Positions 1 through 11,690 of a stretch of 64,000 nucleotides of DNA are shown in pieces. Origin of the DNA: Prinsepia uniflora (Eukaryota; Streptophyta; Magnoliopsida; Rosales; Rosaceae); the NCBI GenBank assembly GCA_032719365.1, contig CM064862.1, positions 53,907,840 through 53,971,839 of the forward strand, written 5' to 3'. The notes below the pieces were generated by a model that had not been told where the DNA came from, did no database searches, and was given only the letters and a program-made list of their open reading frames with translations. Within the stretch, counting starts at the first letter, position 1; every line of letters begins with the position of its first letter. The position numbers and the translations under genes were made by a program.

Positions 1-611
1 ATCCAGACTAGACTCACTACAGTCATCCACATGGTCATCCATGACCTCAGCCGCTCGTCGCAGCACAAGTTCTCACTTAAGGTTCACCTTTCGGTCCATC
101 AATTATAAATTAGGGTTCCAAAATCACACCCTAGGGTTCCACCGAACCCAACTGCCTTCTGCAGTAAAATCCACAACCTGACCGACCCCGCGGTCCTGAC
201 ATCGTATAGACGTCCAATCCAATCCAATCGTCAACTCAACGTGGGTTCCACCACGAAGGTCATCGGCTAACTCCGATGCACCAACACCCCGAACATTAGC
301 CAACACTACCAGGGTCCAAAACATAGACCAATACTCAACCGAGTTTCACATTTCCAATCAAATGGGGTTCCCTGAACCTAGCTGTGCCCAGTGGCACAAC
401 AATCCATCATCACATGACCGAACCGACGGTCCCACATTACCAGTTATTCGTATACAACCCCACCTGGGTTGAATCGCAACCATGCACGGCGTATCGGGCC
501 AAACACACCCAATTCACCATACAACCCAAAACTATCTATCAGGTTGACAACGGAAATGCAGCCCAAAGAGACATCACACCCCCGTCCTTCGCGCACAAAA
601 GAGCAAAACCT
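1..611 (-). mobile_element. LARD A internal region (partial, non-coding)
   Basis: This is the 5' end of the internal domain of a minus-strand LARD-like retrotransposon that runs off the left edge. It lies next to a primer-binding site and LTR (626-3545). It carries no credible coding sequence. The segment at about 25-60 closely matches 34975-35015 in LARD C, as expected for two members of one non-autonomous family sharing a conserved non-coding interior. The short ORFs here look like chance. Confidence 0.75.
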
Positions 612-623
612 GCTCTAATACCA
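612..623 (-). promoter_or_regulatory. Primer-binding site of LARD A (tRNA-iMet type)
   Basis: On the minus strand it reads TGGTATTAGAGC, one mismatch from the initiator-methionine PBS TGGTATCAGAGC, and lies 2 nt from the LTR end. This fixes the element's orientation as minus. Confidence 0.85.
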
Positions 624-625
624 CT

Positions 626-3545
626 TGACACGACCCATCCCAATCCCCCCGGGATTACCATGGAATGTGACGTGCTCCCGTCTGACAAGAGGCGCCAGAC
701 AAGGGATAACCGATTGCCATTGCCCAAAAGGGCTTCCAGAGTGCGTAAGGATCGATGGAGGAGGTGTGCGATGCTCAAGTCTCTGCTGCAGTCGTATCCG
801 GAATCAACCTGAAGGGCATTGAAAACCAAAGCTGTGAGTGGACGAAAATAAACAAGTCTGTTAAAAACATTTATAAGACATTTATGCCCCTCAGTAAAAA
901 TCATATGCATGCACCAAAAACCAATAATCCCATATTTATTTAGAAATAACCATTAGGGGCTTAGCCCGGAAACCAAAGCATAGTTTCAAATTCCAAAAGT
1001 CAATCCAAGAGTTATTTCATCAATTTAGTAATATTCATTTATTATTTTTCCATCTCCGGCATCCCCGATGCCTAGCGTCCTAGACGCTTGACGTTCCAGA
1101 CGTCATATCTCACGGTATTAAGCAACGCGTGCTGCCCGGGGTCTCACCGAGTCCATATCTCTGACATCCCCGATGTCTGACGTCCATGACGTCTAGCAAT
1201 CCTGCTCCTGGATCACTATACGGTCCGGTAGCTCCGTACAATGAGCCCTCGCAGGCAATGCACCGTGACTTCTCCAGTGTCCCCGACACTTGGAGGAGAC
1301 CAGGATATAAATATCCTCATATCGAGATGGTTTTATGGAACACATTTTATTATTCATTTCCAAAATATCACAAGGGCCCTGCCCCGAATTTCCATAAAAC
1401 CGTCGTAAGTCCAAATAGTTGAATCAAATCCGAAATAGTTTATTCAATTCCATTTTAGGGTCCCCGACCCGAAATCACATATACAAGTCAACTGGGCTCC
1501 TGGCCCGATTCATAAGTTAACTGGACCCCTGGCCCGATTTCATAATTCAATTGGGCCCCTGGCCCGTTTCAACAAATTAACTGGGCCCCTGGCCCGATTT
1601 CATAATTCAATTGGGCCCCTGGCCCGATTCATTTTAACAAGTCCGTAACCATTTCATGAAATCATATCCATCCATATTTATGGAAATCAGTGCAAATCCA
1701 GAAATCTCGATTCACGTGCAAACACGTAAATCGCCTCGAAATGCGTGAAAACATATAAATTCACTGATATCCAAAATAAATCATATAATCACAATTATAA
1801 CAATCATGAAACAGTTATGCATGCATCGAATTTATAAAACCAATGTCCACTCACAGACCGTTTAACCGAGCGCCTCGATACGCGTGCCATAGGCCCTCCC
1901 GGGCCACCTCACTATCACCGGGACTCCCAATCCTGTTCAAATCAATTTAGAGGATCACTAACCTCATCATTAACATCCTATTCAAGTCCCGTAATTTTCC
2001 CGAATTTTTAAGTATTTTTAAATTGGATTTAAAACCTTCGGACATCCCGAACAATATCGAGACGGTGTCCGATCGACACGAAACCAATCCCAAAATGTTC
2101 TTTACAATGTATAGGATAAAAGTCATGTTGACCTCACCTCGAGATTCGTGCCCACGCGCCGTCACGCGCCGCCGTGAGTGGCTGCGCGTGAAAGCCACGC
2201 GCCTGCTACAGTGCTCCTTCCTCACCCGAATGACTGGTAAACGGGTCTGATTACCCGCGATAGGATCCGTTTCAAACACCCTCAATTCGATAACAATTCC
2301 ATCCGTTCTTGATCCTACAACAATCATCAATCCACCAATTTCAGTTCTGTGTCCATGATTAGCATCAACCATCGATCAATCTTGTCGACAGCCCGTGATC
2401 ACCCAAAACGGGTCGATCACCAGAACTCCTCCAATCCTTAACCATAATCAAATTAACTTCACAGGAAGTTAATATGGACTAATACGAACTAATTAGCATA
2501 ATTAATTTAACTCGACAATACCTCAATCGTCACAACTCAAGCTCGAGTTTTCCGGCCGTCCACCATGTCCGTTCACGGCCCTAGGAGCTCCCAAGCTTGC
2601 CCCATTTGATCTGGTTCGACCCGTTGAAGTTCCAGGAAGCTCAATCACTCATCAATTAGGCTTGGGCTGGCCTGAAACTGGAAATTCGAATTTGAATTCC
2701 CCAGAACCCAGTTTCGGGTTTTTGAACCTTCCTCTACCATTTTCACTCCATTTTTCCACCTCTCAATCTCAGAGAATCACTCTCCCATTCCTCTTCTGTT
2801 TCAAGTCATCAATTCCCTCAAACGACCGTGTAGGTGGTTGATCGTGTGTGGGGAACATCCCCTGTTTTCTTCCATTTTCATGTCCACCAGCCAAGGTTTA
2901 ATGGCCAACTCACCGTCCACACAGCCTTGCATCGCACCAACGTCAATAAACAATCCAACAATCCCATAAACAATAGTTTAGGCCAGCAATTTGCTCCATA
3001 AACGCACCACCCGTGCGCTGGCCACGTTCCCTCCACGGTGCTACAGTAACCGTTCAAACACCCGTGAAATTACCATTCTGCCCTTGTGCAGTAAATTACC
3101 AAAATGCCCCTCACGCATCCTGACCCGTAACTCGGTCATACGAACTCCGATTGATGCGTGCCGCCTGTCTACGAACTCAGGGCATCGAGACCTTCCTAAC
3201 GGTCCTCGGTCCTCGCCCATCGGGCATCCCGATCAAAAAGTCAACATTTCCCCCTTATATCGTCCAAATTACGAAAACGCCCTTGAACTTCCGTACATCA
3301 TAACTTTCACCACGAACGTCGGAATCGAACGTGCCACCTGTCTATGAACTCGTGACGTCCCGAACTACGTCACGGTCATCGGTCAAAGTCCATTTGACCA
3401 TCCGAAATAAAAGTCAACGTTTTGCCCACGCCCAGGGGCAAAACGGTCATTTTGCACAATTCGTCCGAAATCGCCCAACTAATCCCAGATTAGTAAATCA
3501 CAATTAAATATTTTTAAATCCCGATATTCGGGACGGGTCGTTACA
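626..3545 (-). mobile_element. 5' LTR of LARD A
   Basis: A 2.9-kb LTR in minus orientation. Its plus-strand ends are TGACACGACCC and GGGTCGTTACA, so on its own strand it runs TGTAACGACCC to GGGTCGTGTCA. Similar ends bound the LTRs at 15242, 20301, 21456, 27753, 35602 and 36132. A tandem array of about 32 bp units with a GGGCCCCTGGCCCG core lies at 1491-1629. A splice-like acceptor (minus, TTTGAACAG) lies near 1935 and a donor (GAG|GTATTG) near 2520. No protein-coding gene is supported in it. The TSD on the right should be CTGAG (3546-3550); the partner is outside the window. Confidence 0.85.
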
Positions 3546-3550
3546 CTGAG

Positions 3551-3757
3551 CATGGGCGTAAGGTTTTCCAGAGGTAAGTAGAGAAAAGGGGCGAACCGTT
3601 GTCATTTGTCACAATGCCTGGTCAGCTCAGCTGCATCCCGATGCATGGTTGGCCAGTACAAGCCTTGGCGAAAAGCCTTATGGGCTAGCGAACTTGGACC
3701 AAAGTGGTTCCCATAAATGCCTACATGTTTTTCGTCCAAGATGGCTCTCCCTGCGTC
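3551..3757 (-). pseudogene. Integrase zinc-finger fragment (Tat element 1)
   Basis: Minus-strand translation gives GLYWPTMHRDAAELTRHCDK, then a stop, then QRFAPF: the HHCC zinc-binding part of a Ty3/gypsy integrase. The second cysteine of the C-x-x-C pair falls at the stop codon. The catalytic core is absent because LARD A is inserted directly after it. It follows the second RNase H in the expected order. Confidence 0.8.
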
Positions 3758-4390
3758 TTAGACGAGGCATTTTAGTAGAGGAAGGGTGAAACCCAGCTTA
3801 TAGAGTTGGCCATTGATAAGTGTATACCGTGCTGCTTTTCGCTGGAACTTCTTGGCTTTGATCTTGTCATAGGGCAAAATTTTGCTAGTGAGGAAACCAA
3901 CCAGTGGGGTCATCCATGTGGGGTCTGTGTCTATTGCGCAGATCGCAGAGCACTGAGTGCTAGGTTGATTAAGTATCTTCACAAGGACGTTGCGGCTTGT
4001 CCTTTCGTCGAGGGAGGATGCAAGCCGAGCCAGAGAGTCGGTGTGACTGTTTTTGGAACGGGGGATCCTTGTGATAGTGTAATTGTGGAAACCATCAAAG
4101 AAAGATTTTGTCATTGTCCTGTATGCTGCCATGGAAGAGTCTTTGGCTTCATACTCGTTGTTGATCTAGTTGACAATGAGTTGAGAGTCACTATATATTC
4201 TGATTTGGTTTTCATCCATGGTTTTGGCGAGGCGGAGTCCCGCGAGAAGAGCCTCATACTTAGCGGCGTTGTTCGATGCCTTGAATAGGAAACGAAGGGC
4301 GTACTCCATTCTGACCTTGTCTGGTATGGTGAGGACAAGTCCAGTCCTGGAGCCATTGTGGCAAGCTGACCCATCGACATATAGGAGTCA
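3758..4390 (-). pseudogene. Second (plant-type) RNase H domain (Tat element 1)
   Basis: This domain sits between the regular RNase H and integrase, a Tat-lineage trait. The minus strand shows the expected acidic motifs: LYVDGSA near 4385, KYEALLAGL near 4270 and YSDSQLIVN near 4190. It ends with ITRIPRSKNSHTDSLARLAS, a typical RNase H C-terminus. An in-frame TAG near 4161 breaks the reading frame between YSDSQL and the downstream half. The enzyme would degrade the RNA strand of the RNA/DNA hybrid during reverse transcription. This copy is dead. Confidence 0.8.
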
Positions 4391-4906
4391 AATCGGCTGA
4401 GCATGATCTAGCTGCAGACTCTCCTTATCCAAGGTGTGTGTTGCGGATGAGGGAAGAGCGGGAGGAATGGTCTCCTTTGCGGGTGCCTCTGGGACATAAG
4501 AAAATTCAAAAATGAAGTTTGCGTTGGCCTGCCCCTTCTCGGCTGTGTAGGGAGCGAAAGTGATGTCGAACTCGCTGAGTTCGATTGCCCATTTAAGTAA
4601 CCTTCCCGATGTTCCTAGCTTCTGGAGCATCTGCTGGAGTGGTCTGTCGGTCATGACGATGATGGAATGAGCCTATAAACAGGGTATGAGTTTTTTGGAG
4701 GACATGATGAGGGCAAAGGCGAGTTTTTCCAGGGTGGTGTACCTTGTCTCGGCGTCTTGTAAAGCCTTGCTTACGTAATACACCGGGTGCTCAGCGTTGT
4801 CCTTTCGTTTAACAAGCACTGAACTGGTGGCAAAGGTGGAGACAGAGAGGTACATGTAGAAAGGCTCTCTAGTCTCAGGTTTCACCAACAGGGGTACTCT
4901 TCCCAT
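4391..4906 (-). pseudogene. RNase H domain of the RT (Tat element 1)
   Basis: The minus strand encodes LYMYLSVS-like, PVYYVSKALQDAETRY and TLEKLAFAL, the Ty3/gypsy RNase H consensus. It continues as MTDRPLQQMLQKLGTSGRLL and WAIELSEFDITFAP. A stop near 4672 splits it into two reading frames. The first catalytic Asp appears replaced (LSVS where most elements have a D), so activity looks lost even apart from the stop. Confidence 0.82.
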
Positions 4907-5088
4907 GTACTCCTTAAGCTCGGTGAAAGCTTTGGTACATTCTTCAGTCTAGGTAATGTGTTTGGACATGCACTTGCGGGCTTTAAAGAAAGGCACATTT
5001 GTATGTGCCTTTGGAGATGAATCATGTAAAAGTCGCCACTCGGCCTGTGAGGCATTGTATTTCCTTTTGGGTTCGTGGGGGTTCCATA

Positions 5089-5733
5089 TCAACTAGGGCC
5101 TTGACCCGGTTTAGCCTCGATACCTTTCTGACTAATCATGAAACCCAGAAACCTTTTAGAGCCAACTTCAAAGACGCACTTGACCGGGTTTAGCCTCATT
5201 TTGTGTTGTTTGAGGACGCAGAACATCTTTGAGAGGTTAGGGATGTGTAGGTTAGCCGACTTACTCTTAATGAGCATGTCATCGACGTAGACCTCCATCG
5301 TCTTCCCGATCTAGTCTGAAAACATGAAATTCATAAGGCGCTGGTAGGTGGCCCCTGCATTCTTGAGTCCGAACGGCATGACGTTATAGCAATAGATCCC
5401 TTGGTCTGTCCAGAATGTTGTGTGGATTTGGTCCACTGGGTTCATAAAGATCTGGTTGTAGCCCGAGTAGGCATCCATGAAAGTGAGGAGCTCATGCCTA
5501 GCCGTGGGGTCGACCAGTTGGTCTATCTTAGGCAAATGAAAGCTGTCATTGGGGCATGCCTTGTTAAGGTCTGTAAAGTCTATACACATTCCCCATGCTC
5601 CCGAGGGTTTTTTAACCAGGACAACGTTGGCCACCCAAGCGGCGTAGACTACTTTTCTGACACCTTCATAGCCTATGTTCTCTCTGCATCGTAGAGGCGA
5701 CCTTTTGCTGGACTGGCTTGTAAGAAGGGTCAA
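5089..5733 (-). pseudogene. Reverse transcriptase domain (Tat element 1)
   Basis: The minus strand has the RT fingers and palm in order: VVLVKKPSGAWGMCIDFTDL, NKACPNDSFHLPKIDQLVD, FMDAYSGYNQIFM, FGLKNAGATYQRLMN and the catalytic YVDD in MEVYVDDMLIKSKS, then RFLGFMISQKGIE. The PNDSF/PKIDQLVD wording is characteristic of Tat-type elements. A stop (TAG) at about 5309 lies just upstream of MEVYVDD. The palm aspartates are present, so loss of function comes from stops rather than motif decay. Confidence 0.92.
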
Positions 5734-5799
5734 TGCTCAGTCAGTGACAAATCACGTCGGTGGATATGCCAGACATGTCGACATAGGACCACGCGAAGA

Positions 5800-6560
5800 G
5801 CTCAGAGTTTTCCTTCAAAAAACTGATTAGTTGTAAGCATAAATTGGGGGATAGGGTGGTTTCGATCTTCACCTTTCGGTCTAAAAAATTGTGAGAGAGA
5901 ACGATCTCTTCTACCTCCTCGATTACCTATGGATGTGGTGTTGCCGAATGATCCATGGGGTCTTTAATCGGCCCATCCTGTATTTGCTGTGCCTCTTGAG
6001 GGTCGATAGAGTCTGCCTCAAATGCTGACTCGGTGACAGTCATGGTTTCTTTTGGCAGATGGATTGGTGTGACTGAGTTGCACTCCTTTGCTGCCATTTG
6101 ATCTTTGTGGACCTGACCAATGCCCATGGGAGTGGGGAATTTAACCAAGAGCAGGTGCATGGATACCACTGCCTTCATCTGGTTGAGTATTCCCCGTCTG
6201 AGGTTGTCGTTGTAAGCCACGGGGAAGTCTACCACCAGGAAGGGTGTGAGTACCGTTGCCCTCCGTGGATGGGACCGAGGGAGAGTGTGAGGGTGATGGT
6301 ACCCTGAGGAACTATGGAGTCCCCGGTGAAGCCGAAAAGTGGTGTGGTGGAACGGTCTAAGCTAAACTCTGGTATCCCAAGTTGTTTAAACGCCTTCATG
6401 AAAAGGACGTTGACAAAGCTACCAGTGTATTTCTACCATGATGACGATTGGATCGTCATGAGGGTAGGCGATTCCTCACCCCTCCTCCTTGAAAAGGTAA
6501 TAGGTGCCCATCCGATTCGGCTGGTCTTCGTAGCCCATCCATCCTCAATACTGAAGAGCT
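5800..6560 (-). pseudogene. Protease/linker region (Tat element 1), degenerate
   Basis: Minus-strand reading contains VKFPTPMGIGQVHKDQMAAK near 6100, a segment that in Tat polyproteins lies between the aspartic protease and RT. The protease itself (about 6200-6560) is present only as broken frames, with a FLVVDFPVAYN-like piece near 6230. I could not identify an intact D-S/T-G motif. Confidence 0.6.
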
Positions 6561-8778
6561 GGTGATTCAGTTTTGTGGTTCAGTTTTGTGGTTCAGAGGT
6601 GAGCGGCCAAGATATGGACGCCCCCCCCCCCCCCCCCTCCCAAGATTGTGTTGGTCTTCGTAGCCCGTCCATCCTCGGAACGCCACACATTGATCGATGT
6701 TGTGGCCATTGTACTTGTGGTACTGGCAGTAGGTCCTTGTGTCCTTTCCAAGCTTGCTTTTGGTTGGTGCCCAGTTGGACTTCGGGATCATGTGTTCCAC
6801 GTTGAGCAACATGTTTTCATAGGGGGTGTTGAGGATAGTATAGGTCTTGTATTTGGACCGAGGAACCCGTTTTTCCTCATTGTTTGGTCATTTTTCCCAC
6901 TGTCTTTCGTGCTGTTTTGGGTTCCTGCCCTTCTTTCCCGGGCTGTATAGGTTGTTGTTATAAAGGTAGTCTTTCCTTTTCCCCCATATCCCTGTTGCCC
7001 CTGACCTTGAGTGCGCTGATCTGAGCTCTGTTGTTCGCTCTAAGAGATCGGAAGGTAAGTTTTTACCGAGTCATCCCGTGGAGGCTGATATGTGTTAGTT
7101 GTATTTGTGTTGGCCTTTTGGCTAAGCATCTCGGCTTTAGCGTGCACTGCCGCTTGTTTCATAATTTCGTTATATGTAGTCCAACCTTGAGTAAGTACAG
7201 CGTACCTGAAGGGAGATTCCTAGAGGCTACCTTAGAAAGTTGTGAACGCTGCCCGGTCGTCAGTCTCGGCGCAGTGGGAGTCTCGAGGCTAAACCTGGCT
7301 GCGTATTTGAGCAGTGGCTTATTTTTGCTGTGTTTTAACTAAAAGAGGTCCTCGACCCAGGATATTTGGTTGGTCTGAATCATAAATTGGTTCATGGAGG
7401 TGGACATCAATTGTTCGAAAGATGGTGGAGCTAAGATAAGGAATTGTTCCTCATCTGTGAGGTTTTTAGAGAAACAGGTGAGTAGAAGTTGTTCAGGTGG
7501 TTCCATGGGTCGTCCTTCTAGTGTAAAGTGCGATCTTCAGGGGCTTGATCTTGTGATCGATTCTTAACTAGTTGATCCTCTCCGTGAAGGGCCCCTGACT
7601 TGTCTTTGGCCAAGTTGGTTTTTTCGCCCATTTTATCTCGGCCTCGAGTGACTTTACTCGGTCTATAAGATGTTGGACGAGTGAGTCGGTCTTGGATGGC
7701 TACTGTGCCCCTCGGTCAAAACGATCAGGCCTCTCAGTGTCCCTGGGGGTGTAGTCGCAGCCGACCTGTCATGACCGCTCAATATTCCTCTTGGGGGATA
7801 GGTCCTGGGAACTACCATGTCGGCGGACGATCTGTCCTGACCACTTAGTGTCCCTCATGAGGGGTAGTTTCTTGGGGCCTCCGTGTCTTGGGCCGAGCTA
7901 TGCTAACCGCTTGGTGTCCTTCCTAGGAGGAGGTTCTTAGGGGTGTCCTTGTTAACGACCGAGCTGCGCTGACTGCTCGGTATCCCCGCTGGAAGATCTG
8001 GATGGTTGTTTGCCCCGCCGCGTGTGGTCAATTATGCGTTGGACAAGCCGAGCCGTTTTGACGCTGCTCTCGGCCTCCAGAGAGGAGTTGGCGTCCTCTA
8101 TCTCAGTGATGGGGATGGGGATGAGATCTTTTTAAAAATAGTTCCCTTAGCTGTTGTCCGGACGGGTCCACCAAGTGGTGTTGATGGCTCGGTGGTGAGG
8201 TGCAGTTTTCTCCTATCTCCGAGGTTGCAGTCGGAGTACTCGGCGGTCGAGGGACGACCGATGTCTTCAAGAGCCCTCACATAGGGCGTCACAGTAGATC
8301 CTGGTTTCACCTGGTTGGTTACCCGGGATAATGGGCATCTGATTAGGCTTCCTACTCGGCTCGACGGCCGTGTGGACCTTTTCCTTCCGCACTACTTGGG
8401 CGGTTTCTTTTGGCGCACTAGGCCACTACCCCATCGGCCTCATCCTTGCCAACGCATAATCTGTGTTCAGCGTGTTTGGCGAGTTCGGCTTGCCAGGAGC
8501 TGTTCAGCCACCTCGGTGTATCGGTCGTCGAGTGCCTGGCATCTCGACTCAGCCTGTGTACCTTTGGTTTTAACATCCGCCATGTCGCTCTGGAGTTTTT
8601 TGATGATCTATAGAAAGTTTAGAGATGGATCTCTCGGTGTCCTATGCCCTTGCCCAGGCGTGTTCTCACCGAGATCTTGATCGCCTTGCATGTTTCCTAT
8701 AGGGCGAGTGTGTGCTCCGCTTAGGCTCAAACGAGCGTTTACTCGGTCTGGTTGAGCGTGGGTGAACTTAGTCAGTTT
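6561..8778 (-). pseudogene. Degenerate gag (Tat element 1)
   Basis: Two parts are readable on the minus strand. Near the 5' end, 8098-8310 resembles the Gag N-terminal region of Tat element 2 (both contain a PLGGP-x-x-T block and IPSPSL/ISSPSPS). Near the 3' end, 6567-6812 carries a zinc-knuckle-like YCQYHKYNGHNIDQCVAF, the variant C-x2-H form of Tat Gag. A run of 17 C (6621-6637; poly-G in gag sense) encodes a glycine stretch. A short direct duplication of GGTTCAGTTTTGT lies near 6570-6595. The middle is too broken to translate. Confidence 0.7.
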
Positions 8779-8797
8779 CCCACAGACGATGCCAAAC
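8779..8797 (-). promoter_or_regulatory. Primer-binding site of Tat element 1
   Basis: Minus strand GTTTGGCATCGTCTGTGGG lies directly beside the LTR. It differs by little from the corresponding site of Tat element 2 (48932-48951, GTTTGGCGCTGTCTG...). It is not the iMet-type PBS of the LARDs. I do not assign the tRNA. Confidence 0.75.
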
Positions 8798-9290
8798 TGT
8801 TGAAGCGTTTAATGTTCCAACTGTCAATTACTCGTTGTCCAATCACCAAGTGACGCGTGTCATTCCTTTTAAACTTTCACTTAGAAGAATAGTGGGTCTT
8901 CTGTTAGTACAGGTACCGGTGTGGTACCGGTCTAAAGTTCTCCTACGGTTAATTAGTAACTTTGTTCGTAAGAGGAAACAGTAAGTGGTAAGTGGTAAGT
9001 TTGGCAGAGTAATAGTGAATAGTAGATATTAGTTACCTTTATTGGGAAATGTGTACCCCTTATGTATGGGTAAGTAGGATGTTCGATTTCCATAATTTCG
9101 ATGTCGGACAACTGCTCCTCGATTTGCATGCTAATACGTGTTACGCAGATCGAGGGTAGATAGGCTTCCACGTGTCATCCCGTATCGGGCTCGATGCTGG
9201 GGCTGTGTAAGTACTATGGGCTTGGCCTTGTTCAGTGCTTGGGCTTTTAGGTATATAGTCCAATGAGTCTGGTCAGATATGGTGTCAACA
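8798..9290 (-). mobile_element. 5' LTR of Tat element 1
   Basis: A 493-bp LTR with ends TGTTGAAG and TGTCAACA, clearly homologous along its length to the two LTRs of Tat element 2 (45400-45887 and 48952-49438). The matching segments include the GTTACGTAGATCGAGGG-type block and the terminal CAGATATGGTGTCAACA. Confidence 0.9.
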
Positions 9291-9547
9291 TTTTGTATTA
9301 TATAATACAGGGGATATTGAAATTGCAAAGGAAATGAAACTAATGAAGCACTAGTACAAAAACGAAAACTGTGATACGATTTGATTCGATATGAAACAGT
9401 AAGGAAAGTTTTTTATTTAGGCTTTACAAAATACAAATACATACAACATCAATTATAAAATCTATTGTTTTAACTAATTCGTTTTATCTTCAAATAAATG
9501 TACCACCTAGTAATAATACAGTACCATATCAGATAGAATGATTGAAC
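9291..9547. other. Spacer between Tat LTR and flotillin pseudogene
   Basis: AT-rich 3' flank of the flotillin pseudogene. I see no gene, repeat or clear regulatory site. Confidence 0.6.
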
Positions 9548-10946
9548 TCAATTGAGAGTTGGGTTGCCCGAAGTCGGGTTGGACAGGGTGCCCATCCAAG
9601 CTGGAGGCAACACGCCGGTTTGTTCGTGGACCGTATTGAACAAAGGTGGCAACATCTTGTAAACACCAGCAACCTCCTTCATAGCCCCGTTGGCACCACC
9701 TTCGCCGCTGCCCTCTCTACTGCCATCCGTCCAAATGCTAATTTTCGGCTGAAGGCCATGCACAGCGTCGGCATTGATCCTCGCAATCTCCTGAAACAAG
9801 TCATTGTTTATCATCATAAAATCCCTCACGGAGGCATAGTTTCCTCCAACGGTCCAAAAGGTTGCGGAGATAGGCGCCTTGAGCTTGTCCGAGGGCGATG
9901 AGGCCCTCGGCCTCTCTTTTCTTGGCATAGAATTCTCCATCGGCAACCTGTTGACGAGCATGGAATTCAGCCTTTGCAATTGCCTTTCGCGCCTCGGCCT
10001 CTTTCTCCCTTGGTAAAGAATTGCCTCTGATGCCTTTTGCTTGTTGTACAACTCCCAATTTGCCTCTTGTACCTTAGTTTTGCATATCAACACACTATTA
10101 GGTAAATCCATTATGCCACTAGCCATTAGGCTCAGTAATAGTTCCTAAACCTGAATGTTAGATTGGGCTAAACTCACATGCTAAATGTATAAAAAATTTA
10201 ACTGTACGAGTACATTTCATAAATAAACATAAGAAGATACATATTATGAGGGTGACGTAGTGAGCTTTACTTTTCAAATTAATCTATATACATATAAAAG
10301 CTTGATAAAAAGAAAGGAAAAAAAATTACAACAAAAACTATCATTTAACATGCCATGGAAATATAAATTGTTACTTTCAAAATTTTAAATTGTACCATTC
10401 GAATTTTAAGAGGTTCAAAATCCTTAATTTTTATTTCATTACTGATAGTATAAATAAACTTTCATTCAATTGGAAGATCATATAATCAATGAGAAATTCA
10501 TTACTTATAGTTATTTTTTTATAATTATAATATTTTAAGTCCTAAAATATGTTGAGCCAAACAATTTATTATTAAAGGGATGAGCTAAAGTGAGAAGGAT
10601 TACATCCCTTCCGACCCAAGCCTTAACCCGTTATTGATTAAGCTTAACTAAGAGTATATTTACTACAATTTCATCCCACCCTTTGAAAAACCTTCTTGTT
10701 TTATTCTTCATTTAGCAAATTTTTTTTATTTCAAAATCATTTCTATAAATATAAACTATAAAATTAAAAATATTTTAATCGTTGATATGTATAAACTAAA
10801 TTTAAAAAAGATGGACTACACGTGCAATCAATTTTACATATGTCTTAATGACTAGAGATTATTAAGTATACACCACGTACTTGATAAATACTTAGCAATT
10901 CAGTTTCAACTGGGCGCACCAAATTAAGAGATTGTTATAGTTTACA

Positions 10947-11381
10947 CAGGGGCGACCTGGGTCTGTGTGGGTGGTGCGACCTCCGATTTTCGGGGGCTCA
11001 AATTATATATATATATATATATATACATAATAGATAAATAAATAAAACAAAATCCCCCATGTACCAAATAAAAGCTCTAATGCGAATGGCAAAACTTTTA
11101 AACTTTGTGCATCAAGACCTATGTTCGAATAACAACTTAGCCTCTTTCATTTCTTTCTTTTTTCTCCTTTTTTCCAACGAATTTATTCCCTTCTTGTTGT
11201 ACGATACATCTTCTAAAAACTATTTTTTCATCTCTTCCTCTTTCAGTAAAGAAAACACAAATCCTAAAAAATAAGAACTCTAAGTTCACTTATCTTGATT
11301 CTCTATCATTGATACACAATCAACGATTCAACAAAAATGATCTTTTCACACATGACCTCTATCAACCTAGGGGCGCCCTAG
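10947..11381. mobile_element. Non-autonomous hAT-type MITE (435 bp)
   Basis: It is flanked by a perfect 8-bp direct repeat AGTTTACA (10939-10946 and 11382-11389), the TSD length of hAT transposons. The short terminal inverted repeats are imperfect: CAGGGGCGACC at the left, and CTAGGGCGCCC reading inwards from the right. The interior is AT-rich, has a TA microsatellite at 11004-11025, and shows no transposase. Confidence 0.82.
11004..11025. repeat. (TA)11 microsatellite
   Basis: Uninterrupted TA dinucleotide run inside the MITE. Confidence 0.95.
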
Positions 11382-11524
11382 AGTTTACACTACGCATTCA
11401 ATAAATATCTAGTAATTTAGGTTCACTTGGACCTCCCACTAAATCAAGAGATTATTAAGTATAAATCACACACTCAATAAATATCTAGTAATTCGGATTC
11501 AATTAGACCCACTAAATCGGCTTG

Positions 11525-11690
11525 TTTTGAGAGCATGGTAAGATTTTAGAGTCTATCTAACGGACCACTAGGACTTTCACAACATTAATGATATTGTCCC
11601 CATTTAACCATTTAAGTATACGTTAACTTGGAGGTTATATTTCAAGATATCAATAATATTAGGCCTTGGGATTCATATTTTTCAACAAAT
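11525..11690. repeat. Intron segment repeated at 14820-14990
   Basis: Shares GGACCACTA, AATATTA and a terminal TTTTTCAAC with 14830-14980, in the same order and orientation. I read it as one arm of a tandem duplication of the flotillin locus (see findings). A dispersed repeat is the alternative. Confidence 0.6.

Larger units (their letters stand above)
3546..9290 (-). mobile_element. Tat-lineage Ty3/gypsy element 1, truncated by LARD A
   Basis: A minus-strand LTR retrotransposon. Read leftwards it has the 5' LTR (8798-9290), PBS, degenerate gag, protease/linker, reverse transcriptase, RNase H, a second plant-type RNase H and the start of integrase. The dual RNase H arrangement and the RT motif YVDDML are typical of the Tat lineage. 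LARD A inserted just after the integrase zinc finger, so the rest of pol and the 3' LTR are not in the window. Every coding domain has stops or frameshifts, so the copy cannot make a functional polyprotein. Confidence 0.88.
10855..11518 (+). repeat. Three tandem ~73-bp repeats in the flotillin intron
   Basis: Units begin GAGATTATTAAG-like at 10855, 10928 and 11448. They share CAATAAATATCTAGTAAT and end in ACTAAAT or a variant. Unit 2 is split by the hAT-type MITE at 10947-11381. Removing the MITE and one TSD makes the three units contiguous and equally long. Confidence 0.8.

Noticed and set aside
384..822. Overlapping plus-strand ORFs near the left edge
   Set aside because: They span the internal region, PBS and LTR boundary of LARD A and have no domain; chance ORFs.
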